Positions 42,888 to 52,166 of a stretch of DNA of 64,000 bases are shown here, in pieces. Source of the DNA: an uncultured Eubacteriales bacterium. Its GTDB lineage: Bacteria; Bacillota; Clostridia; Oscillospirales; CAG-272. The position numbers were made by a program, and so were the translations under genes. The stretch is from positions 62,001 to 126,000 of the forward strand of contig CAKSAC010000003.1 in the NCBI GenBank assembly GCA_934434925.1, written 5' to 3'. Under the pieces are notes generated by a model. It worked only from the letters and a program-made list of their open reading frames with translations. It was not told the origin of the DNA and made no database searches. Numbering within the stretch: position 1 is the first letter of the stretch; every line of letters begins with the position of its first letter.

Positions 42888-42923
42888 AAACAGAGACAAC
42901 ACCCGGACTGTCTCTGTTTTTTT
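42888..42923 (+). terminator. terminator of the membrane protein gene
   Basis: AAACAGAGACA/TGTCTCTGTTT, an 11-bp stem with a 10-base loop and further T. Confidence 0.9.
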
Positions 42924-42943
42924 ATCAGGAAAGGAGGGTTTTA

Positions 42944-43045
42944 GCCCGTATGGGGCGTTTTTTACCCGTGCGGGGCCATTCCGCCTGTGCGAGGGCCTTT
43001 TTTTACCCGTGCGAGGGCCTTCTTTTGGCCCGTATACAGGCCGTT
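42944..43045. repeat. degenerate tandem repeat
   Basis: Variants of CCCGTGCGAGGGCCTTTTTT repeat four to five times. The remaining gap to the PFOR terminator (43046-43267) shows no gene or clear signal. Confidence 0.65.
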
Positions 43046-43267
43046 TTTGCCCGTTATCTCCGAAACCCGGCGGCCTACCGGCTTACGGTGTCTGCCCCTC
43101 TATTTGGAAAGTCAGGCGTTCTCCGCCCCGAAAGGCGCAAAGAAAAGCTGCATCCGTTTGTAGCATTGCAAACCGCACGGGAGCCTGATGTTCATGCTGT
43201 TTATTTTATCAACCGTTTCGAAAACCTTTTTTGTAACGTTATCTTTACATAAATGCATTCAAGAAAG

Positions 43268-43295
43268 AAAAACGCGCGCCGAAGCGCGCGTTTTT
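43268..43295 (-). terminator. terminator of PFOR
   Basis: AAAAACGCGCGC/GCGCGCGTTTTT stem with a four-base loop, 14 bases after the PFOR stop codon. Confidence 0.85.
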
Positions 43296-43308
43296 GCGAT
43301 GAAAGGGG

Positions 43309-46300
43309 TCAGGAATAAAATTCCCCGAGTTTTTTGAGTTTTTCGTACTTGGCCTTGGCCGTGGCTTCCGCCTTTGCAAAGAGGGCGGCCGCGCGGTCGG
43401 GATCCTGCTGGGCCAGACGGGTATACCGGGCTTCTCCCTTGATGAAGTCCTGATAGTTGCCGGTCGGCTCCTTGGAATCGAGCGAGAAGGGATTTTTCCC
43501 TTCGGCTTTCAGCGCGGGATTGAACCGGAACATATGCCAATATCCGGCGTCCACAGCCTTCTTCATCTCGGCCTGGCAGTTCTGCATACCGCCCTTGATC
43601 GAGTGCATTTCGCAGGGGGCATAACCGATGATAAGAGACGGGCCGGGATAGGCTTCGGCCTCATGCAGGGCCTTCAGGGTCTGGTTCATGTCCGCGCCCA
43701 TGGCGATCTGCGCCACGTATACATAACCGTAAGACATGGCGATCTGGGCGAGGTCTTTCTTGCCGATAGACTTGCCGGCCGCCGCAAACTGAGCGACCTG
43801 ACCGATCTGAGAAGCCTTGGAGGCCTGTCCGCCCGTATTGGAATATACTTCGGTATCGAAGACCATAACGTTGACGTCTTCACCGGAAGCCAGCACATGG
43901 TCAAGACCGCCGAACCCGATATCATAGGCCCAGCCATCCCCTCCGAAGATCCAGACGCTCTTTTTGGCAAGATACTGCTTGTTGGCAAGAATCTTTTCGC
44001 GGAGCGGATGATCGCATTTGCATGCTTCCAGCGCGGCAATCAGTTTTTCGGTTGCGGGTGCGTTGGCGGCTCCGTCGTTCACCGTGGCAAGGTAACCTTC
44101 GATCGCTTCCTTGACTTCGGCCTTTTCTGCCGTCTCGGCCAGTTCCTTCACATAACCGATGGTGCGTTCGCGCAGCGTCTTCTGGCCGGTGTAAATCCCG
44201 TAGCCGTGCTCGGCATTGTCTTCAAACAGGCTGTTTGCCCAGGCCGGGCCGTGGCCGCTTTCGCGGTTGACGGTGTAAGGCGTTGCGGGAGCGGAACCGC
44301 CCCAGATCGAAGAACATCCCGTGGCGTTGGAGATATACATTCTCTCCCCGAAGAGCTGGGTGATGAGACGTGCGTAAGAAGTCTCGGCGCAACCGGCGCA
44401 AGAACCCGAGAATTCAAGGAGCGGCTGCTTGAACTGACTGCCTTTGATAGTCTTGTCATCAAAGAGTTTCTTATCGCTGACATTGGCCACACAGTAATCA
44501 AAGACCTTCTGCTGCGCGGCTTCCTGCGCCTGCGGAACCATCTTGATGGCGAGCTTGTCCGTGCCGTCTTTTGCGGCCTTGGCATTGACCGGGCAAGCCT
44601 TCACGCAGAGTGTGCAACCCATACAGTCAAGCGGGCTGACGGCCAGGGTGAAGTGCATCCCTTCGCACCCTTTGCCGATCATCTTGGCCGTGTACTTGGT
44701 CTCGGCCGGAGCCGCTTTGGCTTCTTCGTCCGACAGGGCGAAGGGGCGGATCGTGGCATGCGGACAGACAAAGGCGCAACTGTTGCACTGAATGCAGTTT
44801 TCGGGAATCCAGGTCGGTACGCTCACGGCAACGCCGCGCTTTTCATAAGCGGCCGCGCCCTGCGGATAGGTTCCGTCCACATACTTTTCAAAAGCGGAAA
44901 CAGGGAGCGAATCCCCCTTCATTTCAACCACCGGCGTCACGATCTTGTTGACAAAATCAACGAGGTCGGCCCGCGTTCCTTCGGCGGCCTTGACGGGAGC
45001 GTCTTCACCGGCGTTGGCCCACGCGGCGGGAACGGTCACTTCGTGGAGCGCGTCCTTCCCGCTGTCGATTGCTTTGTGGTTGAGGTCAACGATATCCTGC
45101 CCTTTCTTGAGGTAGGATTTGGTGGCCATATACTTCATGTAGCCGATGGCTTCATCGATCGGAAGAATCTTGGCCAACGCAAAGAAAGCGGACTGGAGAA
45201 TCGTGTTTTTGACCTTGGCGTTTCCGAGGTCGATTGCCAGTTTGGTGGCGTGAATCGTGTAGAACCGAATATTGTTCTTGGCAATATAGGCTTTCACCTT
45301 GTTCGGCAGATGGGTTTCGAGTTCCTCGTCATTCCAGGCGCAGTCGAGCAGGAAAATCCCCCCCGGCACAAGGTCGGAAATCATATCGTACTTCTGGAGA
45401 TAAGCCTGGTTATGGCAGGCGACAAAATTCGCCTTATTGATGTAATAGGAAGATTTGATCGGCTTGTCTCCGAAGCGCAGGTGAGAAATCGTGATACCGC
45501 CGGTCTTCTTGGAGTCATACTGGAAATACGCCTGAATGAACTTGTCGGTATGGTCGCCGATGATCTTGATGGAGTTCTTATTGGCACCAACGGTTCCGTC
45601 ACCGCCAAGACCCCAGAACTTGCAGCTGATTGTGCCTTCGGGAGATGTGTCGGCCACTTCATGCTCCGGCAAAGAGAGACCGGTCACATCGTCCGTAATG
45701 CCGAGGGTGAACCCGTTTTTCGGTTCGGCGGCGGCAAGATTTTCATAGGTGGCGAAAATGCTGGCCGGCGGCGTGTCTTTGGAGCCGAGGCCGTAACGAC
45801 CGCCGACAACGCAGATATCCGTGCGGCCTTCACGCGCAAGCGCGGCCACCACATCGAGGTAAAGCGGTTCGCCGAGAGAGCCGGGTTCCTTGGTGCGGTC
45901 AAGCACCGCGATCTTTTTGGCCGTTGCCGGAATGGCTTCCGCCAGTTTCGCGGAAACGAACGGACGATACAGCCGGACCTTGACAAGACCGACCTTTTCG
46001 CCATGTGCGTTCAGATAGTCAATCACTTCTTCCGCCACGTCGCAAACAGAACCCATGGCCACGATCACGCGGTCGGCATCCGGTGCGCCGTAGTAGTTGA
46101 AGAGTTTGTAATCCGTGCCGAGTTTTTCATTGACCTTGCCCATGTATTCTTCCACAATCGCCGGGAACTCATCGTAGTAACGATTGCAGGCCTCGCGATG
46201 CTGGAAGAAGATATCGCCGTTTTCGGCAGAGCCGCGCAGAACCGGGAATTCGGGGTTCAGGGCGCGGTGACGGAAAGCCTGAACCGCGTCGGTATCCAGC

Positions 46301-46902
46301 ATATCAGAAAGATCCTTGTAGTCCCAGACCTCGATCTTCTGGATCTCATGAGAAGTGCGGAAACCGTCAAAGAAGTTCAGCACCGGAACGCGCCCCTTGA
46401 TGGTGGCAAGATGCGCCACAGCGCCGAGATCCATGATTTCCTGGGCGTTGGTCTCCGCCAGCATGGCAAATCCGGTCTGACGGCAGGCATATACGTCGGA
46501 ATGATCGCCGAAGATGTTCAGCGCGTGCGTGGCAACGCAACGGGCGGAAACATGAATGACGCAGGGGAGAAGTTCACCGGCAATCTTATACATGTTCGGA
46601 ATCATCAGGAGCAGGCCCTGCGATGCCGTATAGGTCGTGGTGAGCGCACCGGCCGCAAGCGATCCGTGAACCGCGCCGGCGGCACCGGCCTCGGACTGCA
46701 TCTCGGTCACTTTCACGCGGTCGCCGAACAGATTTTCCGCAGGTTGACCGAAGATATTTTTGTTCGACGCACTCCAGCTGTCGGTGACCTCCGCCATCGG
46801 GCTGGAAGGAGTAATGGGGTAGATGGCCGCCACTTCAGTGAACGCATAGGATACATGCGCCGCCGCCGTGTTACCATCCATAGAAAGTTTCTTTCTTTCC
46901 AT
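43309..46902 (-). CDS. nifJ: pyruvate:ferredoxin (flavodoxin) oxidoreductase
   Basis: Homodimeric one-polypeptide PFOR of 1197 residues. It oxidises pyruvate to acetyl-CoA and CO2 and reduces ferredoxin. The N-terminus MDGNTAAAHVSYAFTEVAAIYPITPSSPMAE is the pyruvate-binding domain. A two-cluster ferredoxin domain lies at about residues 690-765 (CIQCNSCAFVCP and CMGCTLCVKACP). Further on are the proximal-cluster Cys in SGSCAGCAETSY and the TPP-binding GGDGWAYDIGFGGLDHVL...TEVYSNTGGQASKA. The start follows CGGAGG by 10 bases; the 23 upstream in-frame residues lie in the leader. Strong evidence for strictly anaerobic metabolism. It pairs functionally with the pyruvate kinase gene nearby. Confidence 0.97.
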   Translation of the reverse strand: MERKKLSMDGNTAAAHVSYAFTEVAAIYPITPSSPMAEVTDSWSASNKNIFGQPAENLFGDRVKVTEMQSEAGAAGAVHGSLAAGALTTTYTASQGLLLMIPNMYKIAGELLPCVIHVSARCVATHALNIFGDHSDVYACRQTGFAMLAETNAQEIMDLGAVAHLATIKGRVPVLNFFDGFRTSHEIQKIEVWDYKDLSDMLDTDAVQAFRHRALNPEFPVLRGSAENGDIFFQHREACNRYYDEFPAIVEEYMGKVNEKLGTDYKLFNYYGAPDADRVIVAMGSVCDVAEEVIDYLNAHGEKVGLVKVRLYRPFVSAKLAEAIPATAKKIAVLDRTKEPGSLGEPLYLDVVAALAREGRTDICVVGGRYGLGSKDTPPASIFATYENLAAAEPKNGFTLGITDDVTGLSLPEHEVADTSPEGTISCKFWGLGGDGTVGANKNSIKIIGDHTDKFIQAYFQYDSKKTGGITISHLRFGDKPIKSSYYINKANFVACHNQAYLQKYDMISDLVPGGIFLLDCAWNDEELETHLPNKVKAYIAKNNIRFYTIHATKLAIDLGNAKVKNTILQSAFFALAKILPIDEAIGYMKYMATKSYLKKGQDIVDLNHKAIDSGKDALHEVTVPAAWANAGEDAPVKAAEGTRADLVDFVNKIVTPVVEMKGDSLPVSAFEKYVDGTYPQGAAAYEKRGVAVSVPTWIPENCIQCNSCAFVCPHATIRPFALSDEEAKAAPAETKYTAKMIGKGCEGMHFTLAVSPLDCMGCTLCVKACPVNAKAAKDGTDKLAIKMVPQAQEAAQQKVFDYCVANVSDKKLFDDKTIKGSQFKQPLLEFSGSCAGCAETSYARLITQLFGERMYISNATGCSSIWGGSAPATPYTVNRESGHGPAWANSLFEDNAEHGYGIYTGQKTLRERTIGYVKELAETAEKAEVKEAIEGYLATVNDGAANAPATEKLIAALEACKCDHPLREKILANKQYLAKKSVWIFGGDGWAYDIGFGGLDHVLASGEDVNVMVFDTEVYSNTGGQASKASQIGQVAQFAAAGKSIGKKDLAQIAMSYGYVYVAQIAMGADMNQTLKALHEAEAYPGPSLIIGYAPCEMHSIKGGMQNCQAEMKKAVDAGYWHMFRFNPALKAEGKNPFSLDSKEPTGNYQDFIKGEARYTRLAQQDPDRAAALFAKAEATAKAKYEKLKKLGEFYS

Positions 46903-46976
46903 TGGGTTGGTTCCTCCGTATATTTTTTGTATAAATCCGTAATAAAAATATCTGTGCGCACACACGCGCAACTATC

Positions 46977-47005
46977 ATTATAGCACGCCTGTCCGAAAAA
47001 GTAAA
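46977..47005 (-). promoter_or_regulatory. promoter of PFOR
   Basis: Minus-strand TTTACT (47000-47005), 17-bp spacer, TATAAT (46977-46982). The short leader holds a GTGTGTGCGCAC-rich hairpin. Confidence 0.8.
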
Positions 47006-47054
47006 GTTCTTTCTTCATTTTCTTCGCGCGTCGCAAATTTTATTTCTTGAAATA

Positions 47055-47083
47055 TTGAAATTTCTATCGTATTATGCTACACT
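47055..47083 (+). promoter_or_regulatory. promoter of the small membrane protein
   Basis: TTGAAA (47055-47060), 17-bp spacer, TACACT (47078-47083). The leader is about 250 bases long and contains a repeated 21-mer (47212-47232 and 47255-47275) but no gene. Confidence 0.65.
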
Positions 47084-47211
47084 GGAATTGCCCGGCAATC
47101 GTGTCCGGGCGCACGGCGGAGCCTTGGGGAACTGTTTTCGCAAGCGATCGCCCGAAAACCTAAACCCTCTGCAAAAGCGGCCAACGGGAAGGGGGATTCT
47201 TGCAATCTTTC

Positions 47212-47275
47212 GCCGGGTTCCTGTCGCCGCCCCGCTTCGCCCGAGAACTCAAGTCCGGGTTCCTGTCGCCGCCCC
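47212..47275. repeat. two copies of a 21-bp GC-rich repeat
   Basis: CCGGGTTCCTGTCGCCGCCCC at 47212-47232 and 47255-47275, in the leader of the small membrane protein gene. Confidence 0.9.
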
Positions 47276-47342
47276 CGCGGCTGCGGTTTTGCCATCCTTA
47301 TCCCGGATCAGAAAAAATCGAAAAAACAAAAGGAGAAATTCT

Positions 47343-47591
47343 ATGCCTGTCGGATTTATCATTCTCTCAGTCGTTGTGATTGCCTTCATCATCGCCGTGC
47401 CGCTTGTTTTTATATTTGCGTTCTGGTTGCCGAATTACCGGTCGGTCTTCAAACGCGCAAGACAGATCGACCCGTCGGTAAAAACCTTTGCAGACGCGCA
47501 ATTCGTACTTCAGAAGCACATCATGGAATCTGCCGGACAAAACCGAAACGCCGACAAGTCCGACAACGACCGCGGCGAAAAAAAATCTTAA
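47343..47591 (+). CDS. small single-pass membrane protein
   Basis: 82 residues: one N-terminal hydrophobic helix (VGFIILSVVVIAFIIAVPLVF) followed by a charged cytoplasmic-type tail. The ATG at 47343 follows AAGGAG by 7 bases and lies 260 bases after a promoter. A longer upstream reading starts at the -35 box and was rejected. No family is recognised. The shape is common to small membrane regulators, but nothing links it to a pathway. It is followed by the bidirectional hairpin that also ends the tRNA gene. Confidence 0.65.
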   Translation: MPVGFIILSVVVIAFIIAVPLVFIFAFWLPNYRSVFKRARQIDPSVKTFADAQFVLQKHIMESAGQNRNADKSDNDRGEKKS

Positions 47592-47692
47592 ACCCGTCAT
47601 GACGCTTGGCAAAGATGCGGCGCAAAACCGCCCGATTTTGTCGGATTGCCGTACCGCTCTACCGGCGAAAGGCCGGACCGTATTGCACCAAA

Positions 47693-47719
47693 AAAACGAC
47701 CTGCAAAACAGGTCGTTTT
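47693..47719. terminator. terminator shared by tRNA-Thr and the small membrane gene
   Basis: AAAACGACCTG CAAAA CAGGTCGTTTT, with a run of A/T on both sides, so it works in both directions. Confidence 0.85.
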
Positions 47720-47723
47720 CTCA

Positions 47724-47799
47724 TGGAGCTGCTAATCAGATTCGAACTGATGACCTCATCCTTACCAAGGATGTGCTCTACCAACTGAGCCATAGCAGC
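47724..47799 (-). tRNA. tRNA-Thr (anticodon GGT)
   Basis: 76-base cloverleaf: acceptor GCTGCTA/TAGCAGC, D arm GCTCAGTTGGTAGAGC, anticodon stem CATCC/GGATG with loop TTGGTAA (anticodon GGT), T arm with GTTCGAATC, discriminator T and encoded CCA. It has its own consensus promoter upstream and a terminator downstream. No phage or integrase lies next to it. Confidence 0.95.
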
Positions 47800-47816
47800 A
47801 TATGGCAACGGACTGT

Positions 47817-47845
47817 ATTATAGCAGAACGCGGAAGATTTGTCAA
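47817..47845 (-). promoter_or_regulatory. promoter of tRNA-Thr
   Basis: Minus-strand TTGACA (47840-47845), 17-bp spacer, TATAAT (47817-47822), full consensus. Confidence 0.9.
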
Positions 47846-47934
47846 GACAAAAAAATAATTTTTTCGCGTTTTCCGAAAAGTTCTCGTTTCCGGCAAAAAA
47901 CTTTTCTTCCGGTCGTTTTTTTCGTCGGTTCCCG

Positions 47935-47964
47935 TTGCGTTCCGGCGGGAAAATATGTTATACT
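47935..47964 (+). promoter_or_regulatory. promoter of pyruvate kinase
   Basis: TTGCGT (47935-47940), 18-bp spacer, TATACT (47959-47964). Confidence 0.65.
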
Positions 47965-48019
47965 GTACCTGTTGAATAATCGCCCGGAAAAATCTTTCTT
48001 CCGGACAAAGGAGTACGTT

Positions 48020-49432
48020 ATGCGCAAAACAAAGATCGTCTGTACCATCGGCCCCGCCAGCGAACGGGAAGATACGCTCCGCAAACTCTGCCTCGCGGGG
48101 ATGAACGTCGCCCGCCTCAATTTCTCCCACGGTGCCCATGAAGATCATCAGAAAAAAGTAGACGCGCTCAAAAAAGTGCGGGAAGAACTCAATCTTCCGA
48201 TTGCCATTCTGCTGGATACCAAGGGTCCGGAGTACCGCATCCGCACTTTCCAAAACGGCGCGGTCATGCTGGAAGACGGCGCAGCCTTCACCTTCACGAC
48301 CGAGGATGTTATCGGAGACGAAACAATCGTCTCGGTTTCCTATCCGGGGCTTGCGGACGAAATGACGGAAGGCGATACCATCCTTCTTGCCAACGGCCTT
48401 CTCTCCTTCCGGGTCGAAAAAGTTGCCCCGCCCCATATCCATTGCCGCGTTCTCTGCGGCGGAGAATTGCGCGACCGGAAAAGCATGAGTTTCCCCGGGA
48501 AGGTCCTGCACCAGCCCTATCTTTCCGAAACCGACAAGCAGGACCTTCTCTTCGGTGTGCAAAACGAGGTGGACTTCATCGCCTGCTCCTTTGTTTCCTG
48601 CAAGCAGGATCTGCTTGATGTCCACGCTTTCCTGGCCGAACACGGTGCCGACAATATCGAACTGATTGCCAAGATTGAAAACCAGGCAGGGATCGACAAC
48701 ATTGAAGAGATTTGCGAGGCCTGCGAAGGAATTATGATCGGCCGGGGCGATATGGGGGTGGAAATTCCCTTTGAAAAACTTCCCGCCGTGCAAAAACAGT
48801 TGATTACCAAATGCCGCATGCTCGGCAAGCGCGTGATTACCGCCACCGAAATGCTGGAATCCATGATTCAGAACCCCCGCCCGACCCGTGCGGAGATTTC
48901 AGACGTGGCCAACGCCATCTACGACGGAACAAGCGCCCTCATGCTCTCCGGAGAGACGGCGGCCGGCAAATACCCCGTGCGCACCGTGGAGGTGATGGGC
49001 CGAATCGCCGAAGCCACGGAAGCCAGTATTCCGTACGGCAAGAAATTCTACAACGCCGATTTCAAAATTCAAAATACGCTGGACGCCATTTCTCATGCCA
49101 CCTGTGCCATGTCGATCGATATCGAAGCGCGCGCGATTGTCGTTTGCTCTCTTTCCGGCATGACGGCGCGGATGGTTTCACGTTTCCGTTCTCCCGTTGA
49201 TATTATGGGGCTGACTACCGAAGAGCGCACCTGGCGGCGGCTGGCCCTCTCCTGGGGCGTCACTCCCATGATGTGCGAAAAGCTCCCCTCTACCGAAGTG
49301 CTTTTCTACACCGCCAAAAAGATTGCCGCCGAAAAACTCAAACTGCAAAAAGGCGACAAACTGGTCATCACCGGCGGCGTGACCAACGGCCAATCCGGCA
49401 ATACCGATCTCATTAAGATTGAAGAGGTCTGA
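48020..49432 (+). CDS. pyk: pyruvate kinase
   Basis: Last glycolytic step, PEP plus ADP to pyruvate plus ATP. The 470-residue protein opens RKTKIVCTIGPASE, has ARLNFSHGAHEDH, the ILLDTKGPEYR substrate loop, IIAKIENQAGIDNI-type active-site Lys and Glu (in LIAKIENQAG), and the metal-binding MIGRGDMGVEIPFEKLPAVQK, plus ATEMLESM. Length and end (VTNGQSGNTDLIKIEEV) show the simple form without the extra C-terminal PEP-utiliser domain found in Bacillus enzymes. The start follows AAAGGAG; a 16-residue upstream extension is unlikely. Terminator at 49501. Confidence 0.96.
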   Translation: MRKTKIVCTIGPASEREDTLRKLCLAGMNVARLNFSHGAHEDHQKKVDALKKVREELNLPIAILLDTKGPEYRIRTFQNGAVMLEDGAAFTFTTEDVIGDETIVSVSYPGLADEMTEGDTILLANGLLSFRVEKVAPPHIHCRVLCGGELRDRKSMSFPGKVLHQPYLSETDKQDLLFGVQNEVDFIACSFVSCKQDLLDVHAFLAEHGADNIELIAKIENQAGIDNIEEICEACEGIMIGRGDMGVEIPFEKLPAVQKQLITKCRMLGKRVITATEMLESMIQNPRPTRAEISDVANAIYDGTSALMLSGETAAGKYPVRTVEVMGRIAEATEASIPYGKKFYNADFKIQNTLDAISHATCAMSIDIEARAIVVCSLSGMTARMVSRFRSPVDIMGLTTEERTWRRLALSWGVTPMMCEKLPSTEVLFYTAKKIAAEKLKLQKGDKLVITGGVTNGQSGNTDLIKIEEV

Positions 49433-49500
49433 CGCTCCGGGCATTCCCCCATCGGCAATATCTGCACCCCCTGCGCGTTTCCGCCCTCGGCGGTATATAC

Positions 49501-49529
49501 AAAACCCCCGGCGCAAGGCCGGGGGTTTT
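49501..49529. terminator. bidirectional terminator between pyk and the NSS transporter
   Basis: AAAACCCCCGGC/GCCGGGGGTTTT stem of 12 bp with a five-base loop, T runs on both strands. Confidence 0.9.
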
Positions 49530-49569
49530 CTTGGAAAGCGGAAAGACGCGACCGGAATCGGGAATACAA

Positions 49570-51141
49570 TCAGAATTCCCGGGTATGAGCCTCTTTGATC
49601 GCTTCGATCTCCTGCTCTTCTTCGGCAACGTCGGTTTCCTTCTCATCGCCGTTGTCACCCGTATAGGAATCGCGGAAGAAGATGAAATAAATTGCAGCGC
49701 AGACTCCGAGCAGGGCATATGCGCAGAGGATGATGCCGAGACCGTTTGCGGAGAAAACACGCAGACCCTCATTGTTTTTCGGCGCAAGCAGATCGATAAG
49801 ACCGAAGACTTCAACAACCAGAATCAGCACCGGCGTGATATACCGCACCATGACTTCAAAGACCGGGCGGAACCAGCCGAGAGCGGTTCCGTCCGCTTCG
49901 ATCTCGGAGGTGGCTTTCTTGGCACCGATCAGCCAGCCGACCGCAATACAGGCAAAGAAAGCGCAGACCGGCATCAGAACCGTATTGGTCATAATATCGA
50001 AGAAATCCAGCCAGTTTTTTCCGAAAATCTGGAGCGCGGCAACCTCGTTCAGCTCATATCCGAGCGAAATGCCGATCGGAATGGAAACGGCAAAGCAGAT
50101 TCCCGTCACCGCAAGAGTGGCACGTCTGCGAAGCACATGGAATTTCTGAATGACAAACTGCGTCACGACTTCCAGAAGAGAAATGACGGAAGTGATCGCG
50201 GCAATGGCGACCATGGCAAAGAAGAAGAGCGAAACGACCTGGCCGAGAACGCCCATATCCTCAAAGACCATCGGCAGAGTCATGAACATCAGCCCAACGC
50301 CGCCCATCCCCAGTGCGTCGGCGGCAACGCCTTCGACAGCCATATAGTGGAAGAGAGACGGGAAGATGGCAAGACCGGCAAGAAGCGCCACCAGTGTATC
50401 AAAAATGCAGATCATGGCGGTGGACTTCACCAGATTGATTCCTTTGCCGGTGTAGGAGCCGTAGGTGACCATCGCGCCCATACCGAGAGAGAGCGAGAAG
50501 AAAGCCTGCCCCATCGCGGTCAGGATAGCCGAACCGTTCAGCACCGAGAAATCGGGATTCAGATAGAAGGAAAGCCCTTCGGAAACGCCTTCCCCGAGGC
50601 AAAGGGAGAAGATAACGATTACCAGCAGGATTACAAAGAGCGCCGGCATCAGTATTTTGGAAGCCTTTTCGATACCGCCCTTTACGCCCGCCATGACAAT
50701 AAAGAGCGAAAGCGCCATGAAAATAAGCGTATACAGTACGACTTCGCCGATATTGCCGGCAAAAGAAGCAAACTTCCCGGCATTACCCGTAAAAGAGTTC
50801 AGCGAATATTTGATGGTGTATCCGCCCAGAACCGAATAATAACAGATGATGATTGACGGGATGGCAATGGCCAGAAGACCGAACCAGCCGCAATTCTTAT
50901 TGATTTTTTTGAAAGCCGATACCGGGTTGGCCTGCGCGCGGCGACCGATGAAAATTTCGCACAGCATGGCGATTGCGCCGATGACGAGAACACATGCAAT
51001 ATAAACCAGCACGAAGGCCGCGCCGCCGTTTGCGCTCGTTTTGTAGGGGAAGCCCCACAGATTTCCCAGTCCGACAGCCGAACCCGCGGCGGCCAGAATA
51101 AAGCCGATACCGCTGGCAAAGCCTGCTTTTTTCTTGTCCAT
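49570..51141 (-). CDS. NSS-family sodium-dependent amino acid transporter
   Basis: Sodium:neurotransmitter-symporter family importer of 523 residues with about 12 membrane helices. Helix 1 reads FILAAAGSAVGLGNLWGFPYKTSANGG, the conserved substrate and Na+ site region, and the following loop RRAQANPVSAFKKI is typical. An acidic C-terminal tail (DNGDEKETDVAEEEQEIEA) is a less common addition. The start at 51141 follows AAGGAG. The substrate is probably an amino acid, as in bacterial LeuT or TnaT, but cannot be specified. Its promoter overlaps that of the divergent LysR gene, suggesting control by it. Confidence 0.92.
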   Translation of the reverse strand: MDKKKAGFASGIGFILAAAGSAVGLGNLWGFPYKTSANGGAAFVLVYIACVLVIGAIAMLCEIFIGRRAQANPVSAFKKINKNCGWFGLLAIAIPSIIICYYSVLGGYTIKYSLNSFTGNAGKFASFAGNIGEVVLYTLIFMALSLFIVMAGVKGGIEKASKILMPALFVILLVIVIFSLCLGEGVSEGLSFYLNPDFSVLNGSAILTAMGQAFFSLSLGMGAMVTYGSYTGKGINLVKSTAMICIFDTLVALLAGLAIFPSLFHYMAVEGVAADALGMGGVGLMFMTLPMVFEDMGVLGQVVSLFFFAMVAIAAITSVISLLEVVTQFVIQKFHVLRRRATLAVTGICFAVSIPIGISLGYELNEVAALQIFGKNWLDFFDIMTNTVLMPVCAFFACIAVGWLIGAKKATSEIEADGTALGWFRPVFEVMVRYITPVLILVVEVFGLIDLLAPKNNEGLRVFSANGLGIILCAYALLGVCAAIYFIFFRDSYTGDNGDEKETDVAEEEQEIEAIKEAHTREF

Positions 51142-51175
51142 AATCAAAAGACTCCTTATGCAAAAAATCTTTTCC

Positions 51176-51204
51176 AGTATATCACGGGGCTTGACAAAAA
51201 GCAA
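51176..51204 (-). promoter_or_regulatory. promoter of the NSS transporter
   Basis: Minus-strand TTGCTT (51199-51204), 17-bp spacer, TATACT (51176-51181). It interleaves with the divergent LysR promoter. Confidence 0.7.
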
Positions 51205-51219
51205 GTTTTGTTTTAGAAT
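51191..51219 (+). promoter_or_regulatory. promoter of the LysR-type regulator and mnmA
   Basis: TTGACA (51191-51196), 17-bp spacer, TAGAAT (51214-51219). Its -35 lies within the spacer of the NSS promoter on the other strand, so the two polymerases cannot bind together. Confidence 0.75.
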
Positions 51220-51277
51220 GGTATGAAAAAAAGTACTGTCTCTGTCATTTTTTTCATAGCTTCAAAAGGAGAAAATC

Positions 51278-52162
51278 ATGAATATCACAAAATTGAAAGC
51301 CCTCCTGACCGCCATTGATCTCGGGAGTTTTTCACGCGCGGCGGAACAATTGGGCTACACGCAGTCCGGGTTGACGCATATGATGAAAAGTATTGAGGCC
51401 GAATTCGGTTTTGAGATCGTCAGCCGGGGATATTACGGGGTCCGCCCCACCGAAAACGGTGAAAAAATTCTGCCGAAAATCCGCCGGCTTGTGGCGCTGG
51501 ACGCGGAAATTCATGAGGATGTCCGGTTGCTGCGCGAACGCGGGGATTCTCTGATTAAGGTCGGAGCGTATTCCAGCGTCGCCCTGCATTGGCTCCCCTC
51601 GATCGTCCAGCTCTTCTCCAACGAGTATCCCGGGGTAGATGTGCAGATTTCCACCGGGAGCGTTTCGGAACTCTATGACGGCATCAATTCCGAACGGTTT
51701 GATCTCGCGTTTGTCAGTTATAACAACCGTTTTCCAAGCGAATTCATTCATCTCAAAGACGACAGGATGATGGCGATCCTTCCGATGGATTACCCGGCAG
51801 ATATCACACAACCCTTTCCTCTCTCGGGATATGAAGGGAAAAATTTCCTGATGCCGAGCCTCGGCTTTGATATCGATATTATGAATATTTTCAATAAAGC
51901 GGGCATCTCCCCCAACGTTGTCTCGACGTTTGTGGATGACCCGGCCATTATCTCCATGGTCGAACACGGCCTCGGGATCAGTATGCTCTCGGAACTGATC
52001 GTACGCGGAAGGAGCGGAAATGTGCTTTGCCTGCCGATAGAGCCTTATGTCTGCCGGGATATAGGGATTGCCCTTTCGCCGAAAAAAAAGCCGAACGATG
52101 TCGTGCGGCGTTTTATCCGTTTTTCCCAGAAGTTTGCCGAAAACTTCAATATGCGCGGGTGA
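51278..52162 (+). CDS. LysR-family transcriptional regulator
   Basis: 294-residue regulator. The N-terminal winged helix-turn-helix (KLKALLTAIDLGSFSRAAEQLGYTQSGLTHMMKSIEAEFG) is the standard LysR DNA-binding domain. A linker helix and a periplasmic-binding-protein-like effector domain follow (SVALHWLPSIVQLFSNEYPGVDVQISTG...). An AAAGGAG site precedes the ATG. It is divergent from the NSS transporter with overlapping promoters, the usual layout for a LysR protein and its target. mnmA begins four bases after its stop, so it is cotranscribed with a tRNA-modification gene, an unusual partner. Effector unknown. Confidence 0.92.
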   Translation: MNITKLKALLTAIDLGSFSRAAEQLGYTQSGLTHMMKSIEAEFGFEIVSRGYYGVRPTENGEKILPKIRRLVALDAEIHEDVRLLRERGDSLIKVGAYSSVALHWLPSIVQLFSNEYPGVDVQISTGSVSELYDGINSERFDLAFVSYNNRFPSEFIHLKDDRMMAILPMDYPADITQPFPLSGYEGKNFLMPSLGFDIDIMNIFNKAGISPNVVSTFVDDPAIISMVEHGLGISMLSELIVRGRSGNVLCLPIEPYVCRDIGIALSPKKKPNDVVRRFIRFSQKFAENFNMRG

Positions 52163-52166
52163 CGGC

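Noticed and set aside
43534..46983. Very long open frame on the strand opposite PFOR
   Set aside because: It mirrors the PFOR gene exactly and has no ribosome site or domain. In GC-rich genes with strong codon bias the antisense frame is often open.
47055..47342. N-terminal extension of the small membrane protein
   Set aside because: The extension begins at the -35 box and is Arg/Pro-rich repeat translation; the internal ATG has AAGGAG.
47724..47799. tRNA-Thr as attachment site of the phage module
   Set aside because: The tRNA lies about 7 kb from the phage genes with clear host genes between, and no repeat of its 3' end was seen near 54.4 kb.
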